Shown one piece after another: positions 21,770 to 33,754 of a DNA stretch of 64,000 bases. The position numbers and the translations under genes are program-made. The stretch spans positions 732,637,450-732,701,449 of the forward strand of contig NC_064615.1 of the NCBI RefSeq assembly GCF_023898315.1, written 5' to 3'. The notes beneath the pieces are model-generated. The model worked only from the letters and a program-made list of their open reading frames with translations. It ran no database searches and was not told where the DNA came from. The DNA is from Schistocerca nitens. Its lineage: Eukaryota; Arthropoda; Insecta; Orthoptera; Acrididae. Positions within the stretch are counted from its first letter, which is position 1, and each line of letters opens with the position of its first letter.

Positions 21770-22245
21770 CATGCGTTGCAGCGGTGCAGGAAATCTGAAG
21801 CACGCCATCAGGGAAGGAAGCGAACGTCAACCGATGACCTTTTCCAGTGAGTGGAGCAGGCGTTTCGAGAAAATCGTCCACGTAGGGCAGTTCAGAACAA
21901 GCGAAGAGGAGTATTATCAGCAGGCATTGTCGCTCTTCATGCAAATACTCCGCCTCACACGGCAGCTGCATCAAAGTCGCTGGTGCATTGTTTTTAATGG
22001 TAAGTGTTTGATCACTTATCGTGCAGCCCGGACTTGGATCCCTGTGATTTTCATTTCATTGCTCACATGAACCGTGGACTATGAGGACAGTATTTTGCCA
22101 AAGACAACGAGCTCCAGATGTGCGTAGAGAACTGATGGAAATCACAGCCGGCTGCCTTCTATGACAAGGTTTTGGAAAATTAGTACCACTCTGCTACAAA
22201 TATCTAAGTCGGAGCGGCGACTATGTTGAAAAGTAGTTGGATGTT
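21770..22245 (+). pseudogene. mariner (Mos1-like) transposase 3' fragment
   Basis: Shifting-frame translation gives ALHANTPPHTAAASKS near 21930-21975 (derived from the second-Asp motif, with the Asp altered), then VFDHL and SPDLDP near 22000-22045 and a C-terminal series including PAAFYDKVLEN (22150-22180) and SKSERRLC near 22210. This order is that of mariner transposases with a third Asp instead of Glu. Stops and frameshifts are frequent. The N-terminal part and terminal repeats are not recognisable. Confidence 0.68.
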
Positions 22246-22780
22246 GCAAATAATTTATTTTTCATTTTCATTTCTCAGTCGATTGGACTTTGTAAAGAAA
22301 ATATCTCTCATCTCAGTCGACTAGTATATAAAACTGATATATAAGACATGAAAAGACTTATAGCTGAAACAGGCACTTTGAAAAGATGTACAACATAACG
22401 AAAATGTGTGGTGAAAACACCTTGAGCGTAGCATCACAGTCAGTATACCATGCATGCAGCTGCAGTACAAACAAAAGAAGAGGTTTGGCCCCTAAATGTC
22501 GCTACCTGCATTCACATGTTACAACTGCTTGTTACAAAATCTTTCACAAGGATCATAGGATTCTGCATTAGTGAGGATAACTTGGATTAATCACAGAACA
22601 AAAATCAAACTGGTCTAAGGTAAAATAAATTTTATAATTTTTAAATCACTGAGCGCTCAGAGATAATTTATGACATCTACAGTAGAATAACAGTAAGAGG
22701 TTTGGTGGAACTAAGATCTGTTGGTCGGAGGACGGGCTCACAAAGGTCATTGCCCTTGTTGACGGACTCAGCCAGATTTT
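22246..22780. other. No gene recognised
   Basis: AT-rich sequence containing only short frames. Nothing beyond a possible 5' margin of the following LINE fragment can be supported. Confidence 0.45.
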
Positions 22781-22829
22781 GTTATAATGGCGACTCGCCC
22801 TCCGCCCAACCATCACACCCCTTTGAGAT

Positions 22830-24534
22830 CTAGAAGTCTGTATTTCTAATGTTAATGGCATTAAAGATATGAGGACTGAAGTGAACACCTTCTACGACCA
22901 CAGTGTGTATATTTTGCTTGTCTCAGAAACCCACTTGAAACTCACTGACGATTTTCGTCTCCGCAACTCGGTCTGATCTCGCACTGGCTGACTCCGTCGC
23001 CGAGGCTGGGGCACGGCAGTGTTTCTGCGTAAGACACTCGTCCATAATCATGAGGTTCTCCAAAGCCTCTAACATATGGAGGCTACGGCAGTCACTATTT
23101 CTACCCGCCTTGGTGCTATAACTTTTGCTGAGGCGTATTTGAGTCCTAACCTACCATTTCTTGAAGCAGACCTCTGTGCCTTGACATCATTTGACAGACT
23201 CATTGTTGGGGAGATCTCAACGCTGAGCATCCGGCTTGGCACTCTCGCATTGCTAATCTCAAGGGCAGACTACTCCTTGATCTGGAAGATCCTCTGGAGC
23301 TGTCGGTCCATGCCCCGCACATTCCCATCCATATACCAGTCCGTTCTAACTGCCAGTCGGATGTGCTGGATGTGGCCATTTTCAAGAACGTTGCGGTGCA
23401 GTTTTCGTTGGAAATACTCCACTAACTGGCCTCTGAGCACGACCCTGTGCTTCCGCAGCCTTACCGACGTCGTTCTGTCATTAAGTATCCCGTTCTACCT
23501 TGACCGTCACGGATTGGGACAAATTTTCCAGGATCCGTAATAACACCACTCGACAACATCTCGACCTGAAAACGCCTGTCAATCTGGTTAGTGCTGCTGG
23601 TTACCTAACCATAAAAATCCAAAAGGCGGTGAAGGCCTCTACTTCCATTGTCCCAAAGGCTTTAATTCCCAGATGACTTGCCTCCCCTATTGCGCCAACT
23701 CAAAATCCAGAAAAACCGCTACTGAAGGCGGCGGAAGTTGTTTCGTGATCCTCAGGAAAAGCATCGCATGAAACTTCGCCAACGTGAATTCTGCCACCGG
23801 CTAGCCGATTAGAAAGTGGAACAATGGGAAGACAAGATGTTGGCCTTCCTCCTCCAACATAGATCGGAATGGGCTTTTGCACGAGCTCTGCAGCGCTCCG
23901 CAGTGAGAACCGACTATTCCATCCACACAGTGGATGACAAAATTATGATGCCCTCCATGTGGTAGAAACTCGGGACGATGCGCTTGAGGCCCAGAACCAA
24001 TTGCTCATCCAAGACCACACGCCTGATGAACTCCAAGGTGAACGTGATATTCTGGCAGCCATTGCCGCTTTCAGAGAAAGACTACCTCTGACTGCCTCTT
24101 ACCGTATGTCCCCGGCGGAAATCCAACGGATCCTCCAGCGGCAGCGTGGGCAGTCGGTTTCAGGTTTGGATGGAATCTTAAACCAACTCCTCTGCTGGCT
24201 CCCACGCAAGCCATTGGTCTTATTTACTAGCATCCTGAAACGCTATCTCACAACTTGCGCTTTACGCTCACAGTGGAAGCAGGCCGAAATGATTGCCATC
24301 CCCAAGCCCTCGAAGGATCCTGCAGTCCCTATTAACTACAGGCCCATTAGCCTGAATATCATGGCAAAGGTTCTAGAATCTTTGATCCTCCACCGCATTT
24401 TCCAGCCTCTGGCGGCGGCTGCGACAATCCATCCAGAACAGTTTGGATTCGCTTCCCAACTGTCAGCTGAGCTTCAAGTCCTTAGGACCACGGTACGTGT
24501 CAGTAAGAGAAAAAGAACTCTTTTTTTACCGTAA
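22830..24534 (+). pseudogene. Jockey-type LINE fragment 2: endonuclease and N-terminal reverse transcriptase
   Basis: An APE endonuclease begins near 22845 (LNVNGIKDM), continues with LLVSETHLKL at about 22915 (catalytic Glu) and, in another frame, HPAWHSRIANLKGR near 23225-23270 and SDVLDVAIFKNV near 23350-23385, with SEHDPVLP at 23435 (the SDH-type site, changed). A linker with several stops leads to the open frame 23959-24534, which has SPAEIQRIL, SVSGLDGILNQLL, WKQAEMIAIPKPSKDP, INYRPISLN and HPEQFGFAS, the region before motif A. The copy stops abruptly near 24520 before the catalytic boxes, so it lost its 3' half by deletion rather than by ordinary 5' truncation. Confidence 0.8.
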
Positions 24535-24982
24535 GATAGACATATCTGAAGATGATCTTATGGACTGAAACCGTTCGTGACACAAAAAGAAATGAGCAAA
24601 TGTTTGTATGAAAGAGTATTCAAAATCTATAAATACAGAATTAAATGTGATGCATAAAGTTCTGGTCACGTGTTAAGCCACTCGACAATATTCATTTCAC
24701 AAATCGGATTAAAAATTAAAATTGACATTGAGCTACACATTCTTCTTTATTTATTTTTATTACGGCAAAATTTCACCTGTCAAGCTGAGGGCCAACAGAC
24801 CTTCTCTTACATCCATTTACACATTCTTAGTTAGTCAGCATTACAGTTTGTATAGTACAGGAGCAATATAATAATATGAGGATATGTATAGTAATGAATA
24901 TATGCAATTTAATGAATGTCAGTCTTATTATCATTGTATTAAGCAATTTCCTCGATATTTTCCTGTCAAATTTGAGTAAACA
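24535..24982. other. No gene; hairpin motif resembling a hammerhead core at 24546-24571
   Basis: AT-rich sequence. CTGAAGA at 24546-24552, a degenerate hairpin, and GAAAC at 24567-24571 recur in the same order at two other places in the window. Around 24775-24830 a sequence beginning TGTCAAGCTGAGGGCC looks like a fragment of a dispersed repeat, which I cannot name. Confidence 0.4.
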
Positions 24983-25184
24983 AAAAAATGGTTCAAATGG
25001 CTCAGAGCACTATGGGACTCAACTTCTGAGGTCATTAGTCCCCTAGAACTTAGAACTAGTTAAACCTAACTAACCTAAGGACATCACACACATCCATGCC
25101 CGAGGCAGGATTCGAACCTGCGACCGTAGCGGTCTCGCGGTTCCAGACTGCAGCGCCTAGAACCGCACGGCCACTTCGGCCGGC
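24983..25184 (-). mobile_element. tRNA-derived SINE, copy 6
   Basis: Complete complement of the main SINE with a short A-rich end (AAAAAA on the plus strand side at 24983). Twelve-base duplications TTTGAGTAAACA lie at 24971-24982 and 25185-25196. Confidence 0.95.
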
Positions 25185-25196
25185 TTTGAGTAAACA

Positions 25197-26414
25197 TCTA
25201 AAATAAATGTAGGGCAGCAGTGCAGAAGGAATGAAAGTGGCACAAGAAGCTTATTGGTCAGAGAAACAGCCAGAAATTCATTCTCTATCGGCATCTTATA
25301 GCAGTAGAAATGTCCATAGCTAAAGCCCGGGTTGGCAGACTGCTTTGGCAAAACCCTGCTTTCTTAAAGCTAGCGAATGATTTGATGAGTACCGGATGTT
25401 TCTTTCTGGAGTAATAGTAATAAACATTACGACGTATCACGTCCTCAGCTTATGTCGGTAGTCGACTTATTCACACAACCTTTTCTCCTCAGTTTTTCCA
25501 GCTTTGATTCCTTTTCAGTTCCCTCATGTTTCTCCAACACTGCCTTACTAATCTTCATAACTGCTTTTGTTTGCATTCAAAGCATCAATAGCTATTCTCA
25601 AGTACCTTGTTAATGAGAGAAACGGACAACAATTTTGTGTTTTCTTATATTGAGCAATGATGTTAAACACAAACCATTTCTTTCGACTGATTTCGTGCAT
25701 CTTTCTCCTAACCCTGAAAGTGACATGGAGATTTTCCACTGATAAAATATGATGAACCTGCTTCTGACATGGTTCAGAATCAACAGCACACGAAACACTA
25801 TCTCAGCATACTTGAATAGGCACTTATAACCAGTATAGGAGAGATCGTTTTAAGAAGCCAAAACATCAGCTTCTGCGACTGTAATAAATGAAAACGAAAA
25901 AATGATAACGTTTACCGACCACAAAAGACAGCAAGTTCTCTAAAACTGATTCACAGTGGAAGCGGGAAGTTTTCTGTCGTAGGGTAATGGTTCTGCAACT
26001 GCAAATGGTAGCTCCGAATACAGGTCTCGGGAGACAGATGAATGCGTGCAATGCCTCCCGCATCTGCCTCACCAACACTACCACCTTGTCAGTTCTGAAG
26101 AAATTTTGAACTCATTACAATGGAGTATGAAAAATAGGCACCATCATCTAATGGTACCACATAAATGAAGAATACAAACATAATGTTTTCTGCGTACGTT
26201 CACAGCCACATGTTCGTCTACCTACAAATAAACTGTCATGGACTTTACATTCATTGTCCTCGATAGCCTGCTGCAGCTGCACTGTCATCCTGCAATCATC
26301 AGTGGAGGAAGTCATAGAGATACCGGGTGTTGTATTGTATGGAGGTACGAAGCAAAATTAAGGTTTTAAGGCCCTTTAACGATGACGCCATTATGGACCG
26401 AGCATTTTCCTTAA
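25197..26414. other. No gene recognised
   Basis: About 1.2 kb with scattered short frames of no recognisable content. No terminal repeat, SINE or LINE motif is visible. Confidence 0.45.
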
Positions 26415-26571
26415 TAAACTCCTGGAAATTGAAATAAGAACACCGTGAATTCATTGTCCCAGGAAGGGGAAACTTTATTGACACATTCCTGGGGTCAGAT
26501 ACATCACATGATCACACTGACAGACCCACAGGCACATAGACACAGGCAACAGAGCATGCACAATGTCGGCA

Positions 26572-27617
26572 CTAGTACAGTGTATATCCACCTTTCGCAG
26601 CAATGCAGGCTGCTATTCTCCCATGGAGACGATCGTAGAGATGCTGGATGTAGTCCTGTGGAACGGCTTGCCATGCCATTTCCACCTGGCGCCTCAGTTG
26701 GACCAGCGTTCGTGCCGGACGTGCAAACCGCGTGAGACGACGCTTCATCCAGTCCCAAACATGCTCAATGGGGGACAGATCCGGAGATCTTGCTGGCCAG
26801 GGTAGTTGACTTACACCTTCTAGAGCACGTTGGGTGGCACGGGATACATGCGGACGTGCATTGTCCTGTTGGAACAGCAAGTTCCCTTGCCGGTCTAGGA
26901 ATGGTAGAACGATGGGTTCGATGACGGTTTGGATGTACCGTGCACTATTCAGTGTCCCCTCGACGATCACCAGTGGTGTACGGCCAGTGTAGGAGATCGC
27001 TCCCCACACCATGATGCCGGGTGTTGGCCCTGTGTGCCTCGGTCGTATGCAGTCCTGATTGTGGCGTTCACCTGCACGGCGCCAAACACGCATACGACCA
27101 TCATTGGCACCAAGGCAGAAGCGACTCTCATCGCTGAAGACGACACGTCTCCATTCGTCCCTCCATTCACGCCTCCATTCGTCCCTCCATTCACGCCTGT
27201 CGCGACACCACTGGAGGCGGGCTGCACGATGTTGGGGCGTGAGCGGAAGACGGCCTAACGGTGTGCGGGACCGTAGCCCAGCTTCATGGAGACGGTTGCG
27301 AATGGTCCTCGCCGATACCCCAGGAGCAACAGTGTCCCTAATTTGCTGGGAAGTGGCGGTGCGGTCCCCTACGGCACTGCGTAGGATCCTACGGTCTTGG
27401 CGTGCATCCGTGCGTCGCTGCGGTCCGGTCCCAGGTCGACGGCACGTGCACCTTCCGCCGACCACTGGCGACAACATCGATGTACTGTGGAGACCTCACG
27501 CCCCACGTGTTGAGCAATTCGGCGGTACGTCCACCCGGCCTCCCGCATGCCCACTATACGCCCTCGCTCAAAGTCCGTCAACTGCACATACGGTTCACGT
27601 CCACGCTGTCGCGGCAT
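26572..27617 (-). pseudogene. Tc1-like transposase of element B, one frameshift
   Basis: Translation starts at the ATG complementary to 27615-27617. The N-terminal helix-turn-helix part has LTDFERGRIVGMREAG and then TYRRIAQHVGREVSTVHRC. A single frameshift near 27440 is followed by an open frame to the stop at 26572. The first catalytic Asp is in VFSDESRFCLG, the second in LFQQDNARPH and the Glu in SPDLSPIEHVWDWM. By my count 32 residues separate the second Asp from the Glu, two fewer than in element A. A 24-base duplication (27149-27196) repeats eight residues (EWRDEWRR) just before the first Asp motif. Apart from these it is nearly intact at about 348 codons. Confidence 0.93.
27149..27196. 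repeat. Perfect 24-base tandem duplication in transposase B
   Basis: The unit starting CTCCATTCGTCCCTCC occurs at 27149-27172 and exactly again at 27173-27196. It keeps the reading frame and doubles an Arg/Trp/Glu-rich octapeptide next to the catalytic VFSDES motif. Each unit itself contains a half-repeat CTCCATTC, so slippage is the likely origin. Confidence 0.95.
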
Positions 27618-27919
27618 GCTGCCAGTGTTAAAGACTGCGATGGAGCTCCGTATGCCACGGCAAACTGGTTGACACTGACGGCGGCGGTGTACAAATGCTG
27701 CGCAGCTAGCGCCATTCGACGGCCAACACCGCGGTTCCTGGTGTGTCCGCTGTGCCGTGCGTGTGATCATTGCTTGTACAGCCCTCTCGCAGTGTCCGGA
27801 GCAAGTATGGTGGGTCTGACACACCGGTGTCAATGTGTTCTTTTTTCCATTTCCAGGAGTGTAGATGTAGGGAAGCCTAAATTTTAATGGCCAGACGGGA
27901 ATCCCAACCACTGAGGTCC

Positions 27920-29970
27920 CTTACGCTAACTCTGTGTCTTCCTGCAGTGTCACCGAGCTCCTCTGTAACTGATGAGGACACGAGTCAGGTAATGGGGACC
28001 TAACCATACGCCGTCCCATAATGTTCTGCAAGTATTCAGCGAGGGACAGATTTGATTAAGAAAATTGACGAAAATTGGGGAGAGATCGCTGCGTAATGCG
28101 AGCAGTGTTCGTAGGGGCGTTCTTCTTCCCAACATACAGAACGAAACAAGACGGGCTTTATGGTGCTGTGGAGGTATCCCTCAACAGACGGAGGCCTAAT
28201 ATGTGCTGCGGTCACTGTGTAATCTGCAAAGTCTGCTCGTCCGACGTCGCGGCCCAGGCCACATCTCGTCTTGTCCTATGCTAGAAACACGAGCATGTCG
28301 ACAGTTCACGGAAGGACCATCGAGCCCACTGTGTGCTAAGTGTACGAAGAAATGCCCTGCCTATCGTAACTATCATCTTAAAACCTCCACTTCTACACTG
28401 ATTGTAGGTGCCCCTTCAAGGGTGCTGATATTTGTGTGTCTAACAAGCCATGTTACGCAGATCCTCCTCAGGTATCGCTGCTGATAATGTTCCAGATTTT
28501 TAAGAATGCGTCTGTAGCATGTTCACAATTCAGGACCATAAAAATGGGTGGGAAACAATTGTATAAGAGGACCTTTGTTGCAAAATTGACATAATGATTG
28601 TAAAATACTCGAGATCCTAGTCAGTCAAAGGAGCTCCAGCACGGTTAATTCTGCAATAAATTTCCGAATCTACATTTGTATTTTGAGAGGACGTTGCTAA
28701 GGTAGCCAAACTCACTCCGTCGATGGTGACACTAATATTCTTCCCGAGGTCCTGGTTGAAATCAATCTTTTTGTATACTGTGGAAACGGCATTCTGAATT
28801 AAGCCTAGCTGTTCTTTAGACTGAGTTACAACTGCATTAAGCAGAAGAAATTAGAGCCCATAGCTTTAGACGGCTCATATTAACAGTTTCCCACCAATCC
28901 TGTAAGTTAAATGGATCCCTAGAGGAAGAACATCTTTTCTGTGAACTTCATGACAAAGACGACAGAGGAGGAAAATAACATTGAGGCAATCACACATCCC
29001 TGATTAATACCGATATTGGTATAGGATGGCTCACAAACGGTGCCGTTACCAATGACAGATGCTGTTACATCTCTTCAGATCAATTTAAACATGGAAATAA
29101 ATTTCTGTGGAGATAAAATCTTCCATAAACGTTCAAAATTTCGAGAAAAATGCCTTAGTGAGGTAGAAAAAGTCAGTGTAAAAACTCAATTAGATTCCTT
29201 CTATTTTCCCTGAAGGTGACAAGCTGTGGTTCCTTTAGAAGCCTCGAAGCCAAATTGTCTCTCTGGCAGTAATTTCTTCACTATGGGCATAGCAGGATTT
29301 GCGAGAATTCGAGTAATTAATTTTACAAGCTAGACAGTAACGATATTTTGTGGCGGTCACTGCAGTCTGTGCGATCTGCTTTCCTGTGGATGGGAACCAT
29401 CAAACAATTTCTGAAATGATGAGGCATTTCTTCAGCATTCCAAATCTTGACTGGCAGCCCTCTTAACTGCAACTCTAGTGGGAAGTGAAGCTAACCTTTG
29501 ATGGGTGGTTGTTCCATTACAGAAGATCTTCAAAATGTCCCTTCCACCTATTCATGATGGAACACTGATATTTTAGAAGTATGCTCTTATTACTGGACCA
29601 AAGAGGGTTCCTACAAGAGCTGGTTGTACCATAAATTACTTTTATGGTGTTGAAGAACTATCGTATATCTTTGCCTGCAAGATAAGGTCATTATTCAACT
29701 TTTATTATACAACGCGCTTTCTTCAGCGCACAGGTAGTTCTTTGTGCATTTGCTTTAGCAAGACGCAAGGTTTCTTTCTGGTGAGTGAGTTCACCTTCTT
29801 TCACCAGGCTTTCAAGACTCTCATCTTCACTGTGACCTTTACTTCAATCTCTTCATTTTTTTATGTCCCAGTTTCTTTCCAGATGTCTGAAATAGTGGTC
29901 TTCGAGCTGTCCCAGTGTTGTGTTACATTCCTTCGACAATGTCTGATTAAGCTATTTTCAGTATTATGAG
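27920..29970 (-). pseudogene. Heavily decayed LINE reverse transcriptase (clade not assigned)
   Basis: Read on the minus strand with frameshifts. NRWKGHFEDLL near 29560-29530 is a typical pre-palm sequence. It is followed by a degenerate motif A (TKAFFSKF near 29160), INQGCVIASMLFS near 29000 (motif B) and, near 28500-28390, NLEHYQQRYLRRI and TLEGAPTISVEV, matching the C-terminal region of LINEs with an RCLRRI signature. The catalytic Asp-Asp box is not clearly readable. This is the most decayed reverse transcriptase in the window. I cannot place it in RTE, CR1 or Jockey with confidence. Confidence 0.6.
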
Positions 29971-29974
29971 GCCT

Positions 29975-32900
29975 GTGTAAAAAACACTGATTTATTCTTT
30001 AACTCAAATACTCAGCCCTCACATGATCGTTGTACGAATGGTAATATTGACAAACCTCACATGTTCATTTTGTGACAAAACTGAGTAACCTACGATTTTG
30101 TACTTAAAATATGTACACCGATTGTCATGTGGAAAAACCCCTTACGTTCCGGCATTTTCTGTGTTATCGGCCACAATATAACCTAAACTAAAGAGAAATC
30201 CCACATGTAAAAAAGATATGGTCTTCCTCAAAGTTTTAGGTTTCAGCGCTGTCATAAACAGAAAGAATAATCACTATTGCTACTTACATTTTAGTTTAAT
30301 CAGTTTCTATTGTTATTGGTTGTGAAATTTTAGACAATGGTGACGCTACAGACAAATGTCAGAAATTACTTGCAGTTAAAGAGAAAACAGACAGATTCTG
30401 CCATTGCAGGTCTCTCGTTTCATTTTATGCAGAACATTCCGTTGCCTCAGATACCAATATTACACACGTTTTACTTGCGTCAGCTATCAGTAAATGTCTT
30501 TATTGTGCATGACTTCGAAGTGGAAGTGCCAGGTTTTACCTCTGTCATGAAGGGATAGTATGAAAGACCACAATGAAATCTGTTAAATTCCTTTTGATTA
30601 AATAAATGAAAATTTTCGCAACTTTATAAGTACCTTTTCTTGTTCTCTGACTCGTATGGAGGCCAAAATAAAAAGTTCCAATGATGAGGTTTTTAAAAAT
30701 TTTTGTAGCACAGTGAGGATTTCAGTTAATCAGCCATGTGGTCACACTTGCCTTCCTTCTGACAGAGATTTCAGCACGGTAAAAAGGAAAATTAGAAAGA
30801 GGGATACGACATTTTTGCTGAAAGAATGAGCACAATTAATAATAGGGTCCAGCACAAAGAAGAATTTTGAAGCGAAAATACCAAAAACAGAAGATGTGCT
30901 AAATTTTAAGAAATGGTTGCCAAAGTTCCACCGAAAGACTGGTACTTCAGTTGAAACTCGAAGAAGGGCTACGCAAAGACATATCCATAAGCAGTTTCAA
31001 TGTATCATTCATGCAGTTCCGCTATTCACATGAAAGACTTGGTGTTTTTTAATTTAGTCCATTCATTGACGGAGCAGAAGAGTACACATTACAACTGGTC
31101 GATCCATCTGTAAATCCACCAAGCCTTGTAAGTCAGACTTATCAACATAATGTGCTTATAAATGAGAAGAAAATGAATGAACTACGGCGATTTCTACCAT
31201 TCCTACCAGAGGAAGAAATCATCCAGAAATTCTACTCTGACAGATGCAATTGGCCAAGATGTGTCAAACAATGAACCATATGTGGAGTATAATGCCAAAG
31301 AGAATGAAAAAATGGACGTAATTTGTTTTATTTCCTCCATAAAAGCAATAAAGCATGAGGTAAGTAATGATTTACTCTAATTTATTACAAGATGTTTAGG
31401 AAGCCCGCATGTTCAATAAATAAATTTTAACTAAATGTCAAGATTATCTACAGCGCATTGGCATTCTTCCCTCTACATTCCTTTTAACTAATAATGAGAA
31501 ACAATATAGAATTTCAGTGTTATTTAAGACCTGAAATGTTTTTGTGTATTCTGAAACGTTTAATATTTTGGATATATGGATTTTCACAACATACTCGTAG
31601 TAGTGTTAGTCTGTGCGTGTGTTCTGGTTAGAGACAGAAACCAAACCTGTGAACACGTATGTCCTCTTCCCGGTGTAGATATTGCTCCGTGGTTATGTCT
31701 TGTGTTGTCGCTGCACAGCTAATACCTAATCGGACCTGTCGTCGACAAGCGTGACGATTCCTACAGCGAACAGACCGCTGCTCCTCAGGCGGTGAACTTC
31801 GATGGAATTTCTGAGTTCAGTGAAACTGGAACTGCTATCGATCGGGGCTTATTGCTGGTTTGAACTGAAACTGAGCTCTATTTGTTGCGGAAGACTTACA
31901 ACGTGCAACACAGTTCCTGTTGTGCTGGCGACCTGTACGGTCGTCCGCACGAATTGCTATCGGTCTCGCTCCGCCTAACGTTTAGGCTGCCCCGTGTAAC
32001 CAGTATTGCCAGATGAAAGGCTAGCTTGCAGTGGAGTACGACACTGCACTGTCTGGTTCGCCGTTGGAATTTTTCTTGTGCCGTTGATAACGACTGGTTC
32101 ATCCACCTTTAGGTAAAGTTTCCTGTCTGAGAGCAAGCGAGTGTCGTGACCAACAGCAACTAATCCGCCTCTCTACAAAACCGTTGACATGGTGGCAGAG
32201 GACTCTGTCTGAGGAGTCATTTGATCGCCAGAGTCTCGTCAGTCTAGCGCAGGGTTTACCTAGTGTGGGTGGATTTTCATGTGGATAGCCTAGCTAGCAA
32301 CCCTTATACCACTACAAAGAAGTACCAACTTTACGAGAACTTCACGGACTGAAGCTCACGGAAATGAACCTGAAGGAATTCCTAGAAAAATTGTTCTGTC
32401 TGTAAGATCTGGCTCCAAATAGCATCTCATCATACATGAACAACAATATATAGCAGAAAAAATTAAAAAACGCTTACCACATTGTACTTTTATGATAAAA
32501 TGAATAGTAAAAATTAAAGCAACCAGTGCTATTTCTTTTCTAAATAAACGTGGTCCATGCACATTACTCTGTGATTAAATTTGGTAAAGGTGATTCTGTG
32601 CGAAAATTATTTAAAAAAAGTGCCGGTCGATGTTAAATTGTTGTGCTACGCAGGTTCAGTGACATACAGACGTGTAGCGTGTTGCTGCACTCAGCTTGTA
32701 AGGGTACTCGAGTGTACGCCATTATAGCCTCCACTCCCTGCTTGTCGGGGGTGATCACTACTTTGCTGCCAACCTGGTGAGGTGCTGGGTATGCTTTGGC
32801 ACGCTTTCGAACCAGTGAGGATATCTAGTTTGCTTGTAGCGTGTTCCGCGTTGTTCCCCTTCTTTTACGACCAACTGCTACAAATTAACTGTGAACGATG

Positions 32901-33045
32901 GGCTACCAACGACAGCATGACGACTATCACCCAATAACTCTTGATATTCATAGTTTCTCAGACTGTCTCGTTTGAAGTAGGGAAGTTGTTCACGGTTCTT
33001 GATGCCCTCTGGAAATAAAGAAATCTACGCATTGACTCAGTACTA
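29975..33045. other. No gene recognised in about 3 kb
   Basis: AT-rich sequence with small frames only. Near 31085-31250 a short stretch on the plus strand (MNELRRFLPFLPEEEI) might be a transposon-derived peptide, but I cannot assign it. Near 32185-32205 ACA followed by TGGTGGCAGAGG looks like an LTR end plus primer-binding site, without a partner LTR or duplication. Confidence 0.4.
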
Positions 33046-33049
33046 TAAA

Positions 33050-33224
33050 TGCTATGTCACGGTTCTTGCGGCTTCCTCCGTTGGAGGTTGAAGTCCTCCC
33101 TCGGGCATGGGTGTGTGCGTCGTCCGTCGCGTAAGTTATTTTAAGTTAGATTAAATAGTGTGTAAACTTAGGGACAGATGACCTCAGTAGTTTTGTCCCA
33201 TAAGACCTTACCACAAATTTCAAA
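33050..33224 (+). mobile_element. tRNA-derived SINE, related family with different head
   Basis: The head retains a degenerate B box GGTTGAAGTCC followed by CCTCGGGCATGGGTGTG. The body AGTTAGATTAAATAGTGTG and GGGACAGATGACCTCAG, then TTTTGTCCCATAAGACC, parallels the core of the main SINE (GGGACTGATGACCTCAG, then AAGTCCCATAG). The A-box half is barely recognisable. Duplications were not found. Confidence 0.72.
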
Positions 33225-33611
33225 AATGCTTTAACTATGTCCCAGACTTCCTAATTCTTCTCACAGTCAATAGACGTTAGGTAACAATCATTGCTCAAAT
33301 ATTTCACTATTTTAAAAGTCTCAGAAGGCCTACGTTTTTCTATTTTAATTCCTATTCGTTGCTGTAGTCAATTATATACATAGGTACTTTAGATACAAAC
33401 AATTTGCGTGCTGCATGTTGCTGACCTCTTTATATATAAATATCCGAAATGTTGTTTTGAATACACTTTTTTTTAAAAAAAATTATTGAGCTAATGTTCC
33501 CACATTAAACGATCAAAGGTACTACATTTTAGTTTCCATACACCTCGAACATATGTTAAAATTAAATGTATCCCGTCTTAAATTCTGATTAACTGTGTAC
33601 TTGTATTTCAG

Positions 33612-33754
33612 ATATTAAATGCCTGCGTCAGGAAGCTGCGAGTCACATCTTGACGGAGGCGGAGGAAGGCATCGAATTCCTCAAGACCAGAGAAGAGTTC
33701 TGGCGACAGCAGAGGCCCATACAAGTGAACAACAAAAAGAAGAAGAAGCATTAG
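33612..33754 (+). CDS. Putative host-gene terminal exon, coding part
   Basis: After an acceptor-like tract CTTGTATTTCAG (ends 33611) the sequence encodes 47 residues plus a TAG at 33752-33754. The peptide starts IKCLRQEAASHILTEAEEG, continues IEFLKTREEFWRQQRP, and ends in a poly-lysine tract (NNKKKKKH). It is helical, charged and free of stops, unlike the transposon debris around it. The first two bases (AT) complete the codon left by the putative exon at 8324-8614, giving Asp. There is no upstream ATG, so it must be spliced. No family is recognised. The Lys-rich end could be a nuclear or nucleolar signal, which is inference. Confidence 0.55.

Larger units (their letters stand above)
26417..27861 (-). 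mobile_element. Tc1/mariner-superfamily DNA transposon B
   Basis: TA dinucleotides at 26415-26416 and 27862-27863 bracket 1445 bases. The terminal inverted repeats read ACTCCTGGAAATTGAAATAA at the left and ACTCCTGGAAATGGAAAAAA at the right (complement). It carries one minus-strand transposase and belongs to a different family from element A, since neither terminal repeats nor protein are alike in detail. It is inside the putative long host intron. Confidence 0.94.

Noticed and set aside
27369..27911. 180-codon frame on the minus strand as a complete protein
   Set aside because: Only its second half is transposase B; the first part is terminal-repeat and flanking sequence, and its end is out of frame after the shift near 27440.
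31604..32205. Possible LTR (TGTTAG to TTGACA) followed by a TGGTGGCAGAGG primer-site-like sequence
   Set aside because: No second LTR, no target duplication and no recognisable Gag downstream; the match is too short.
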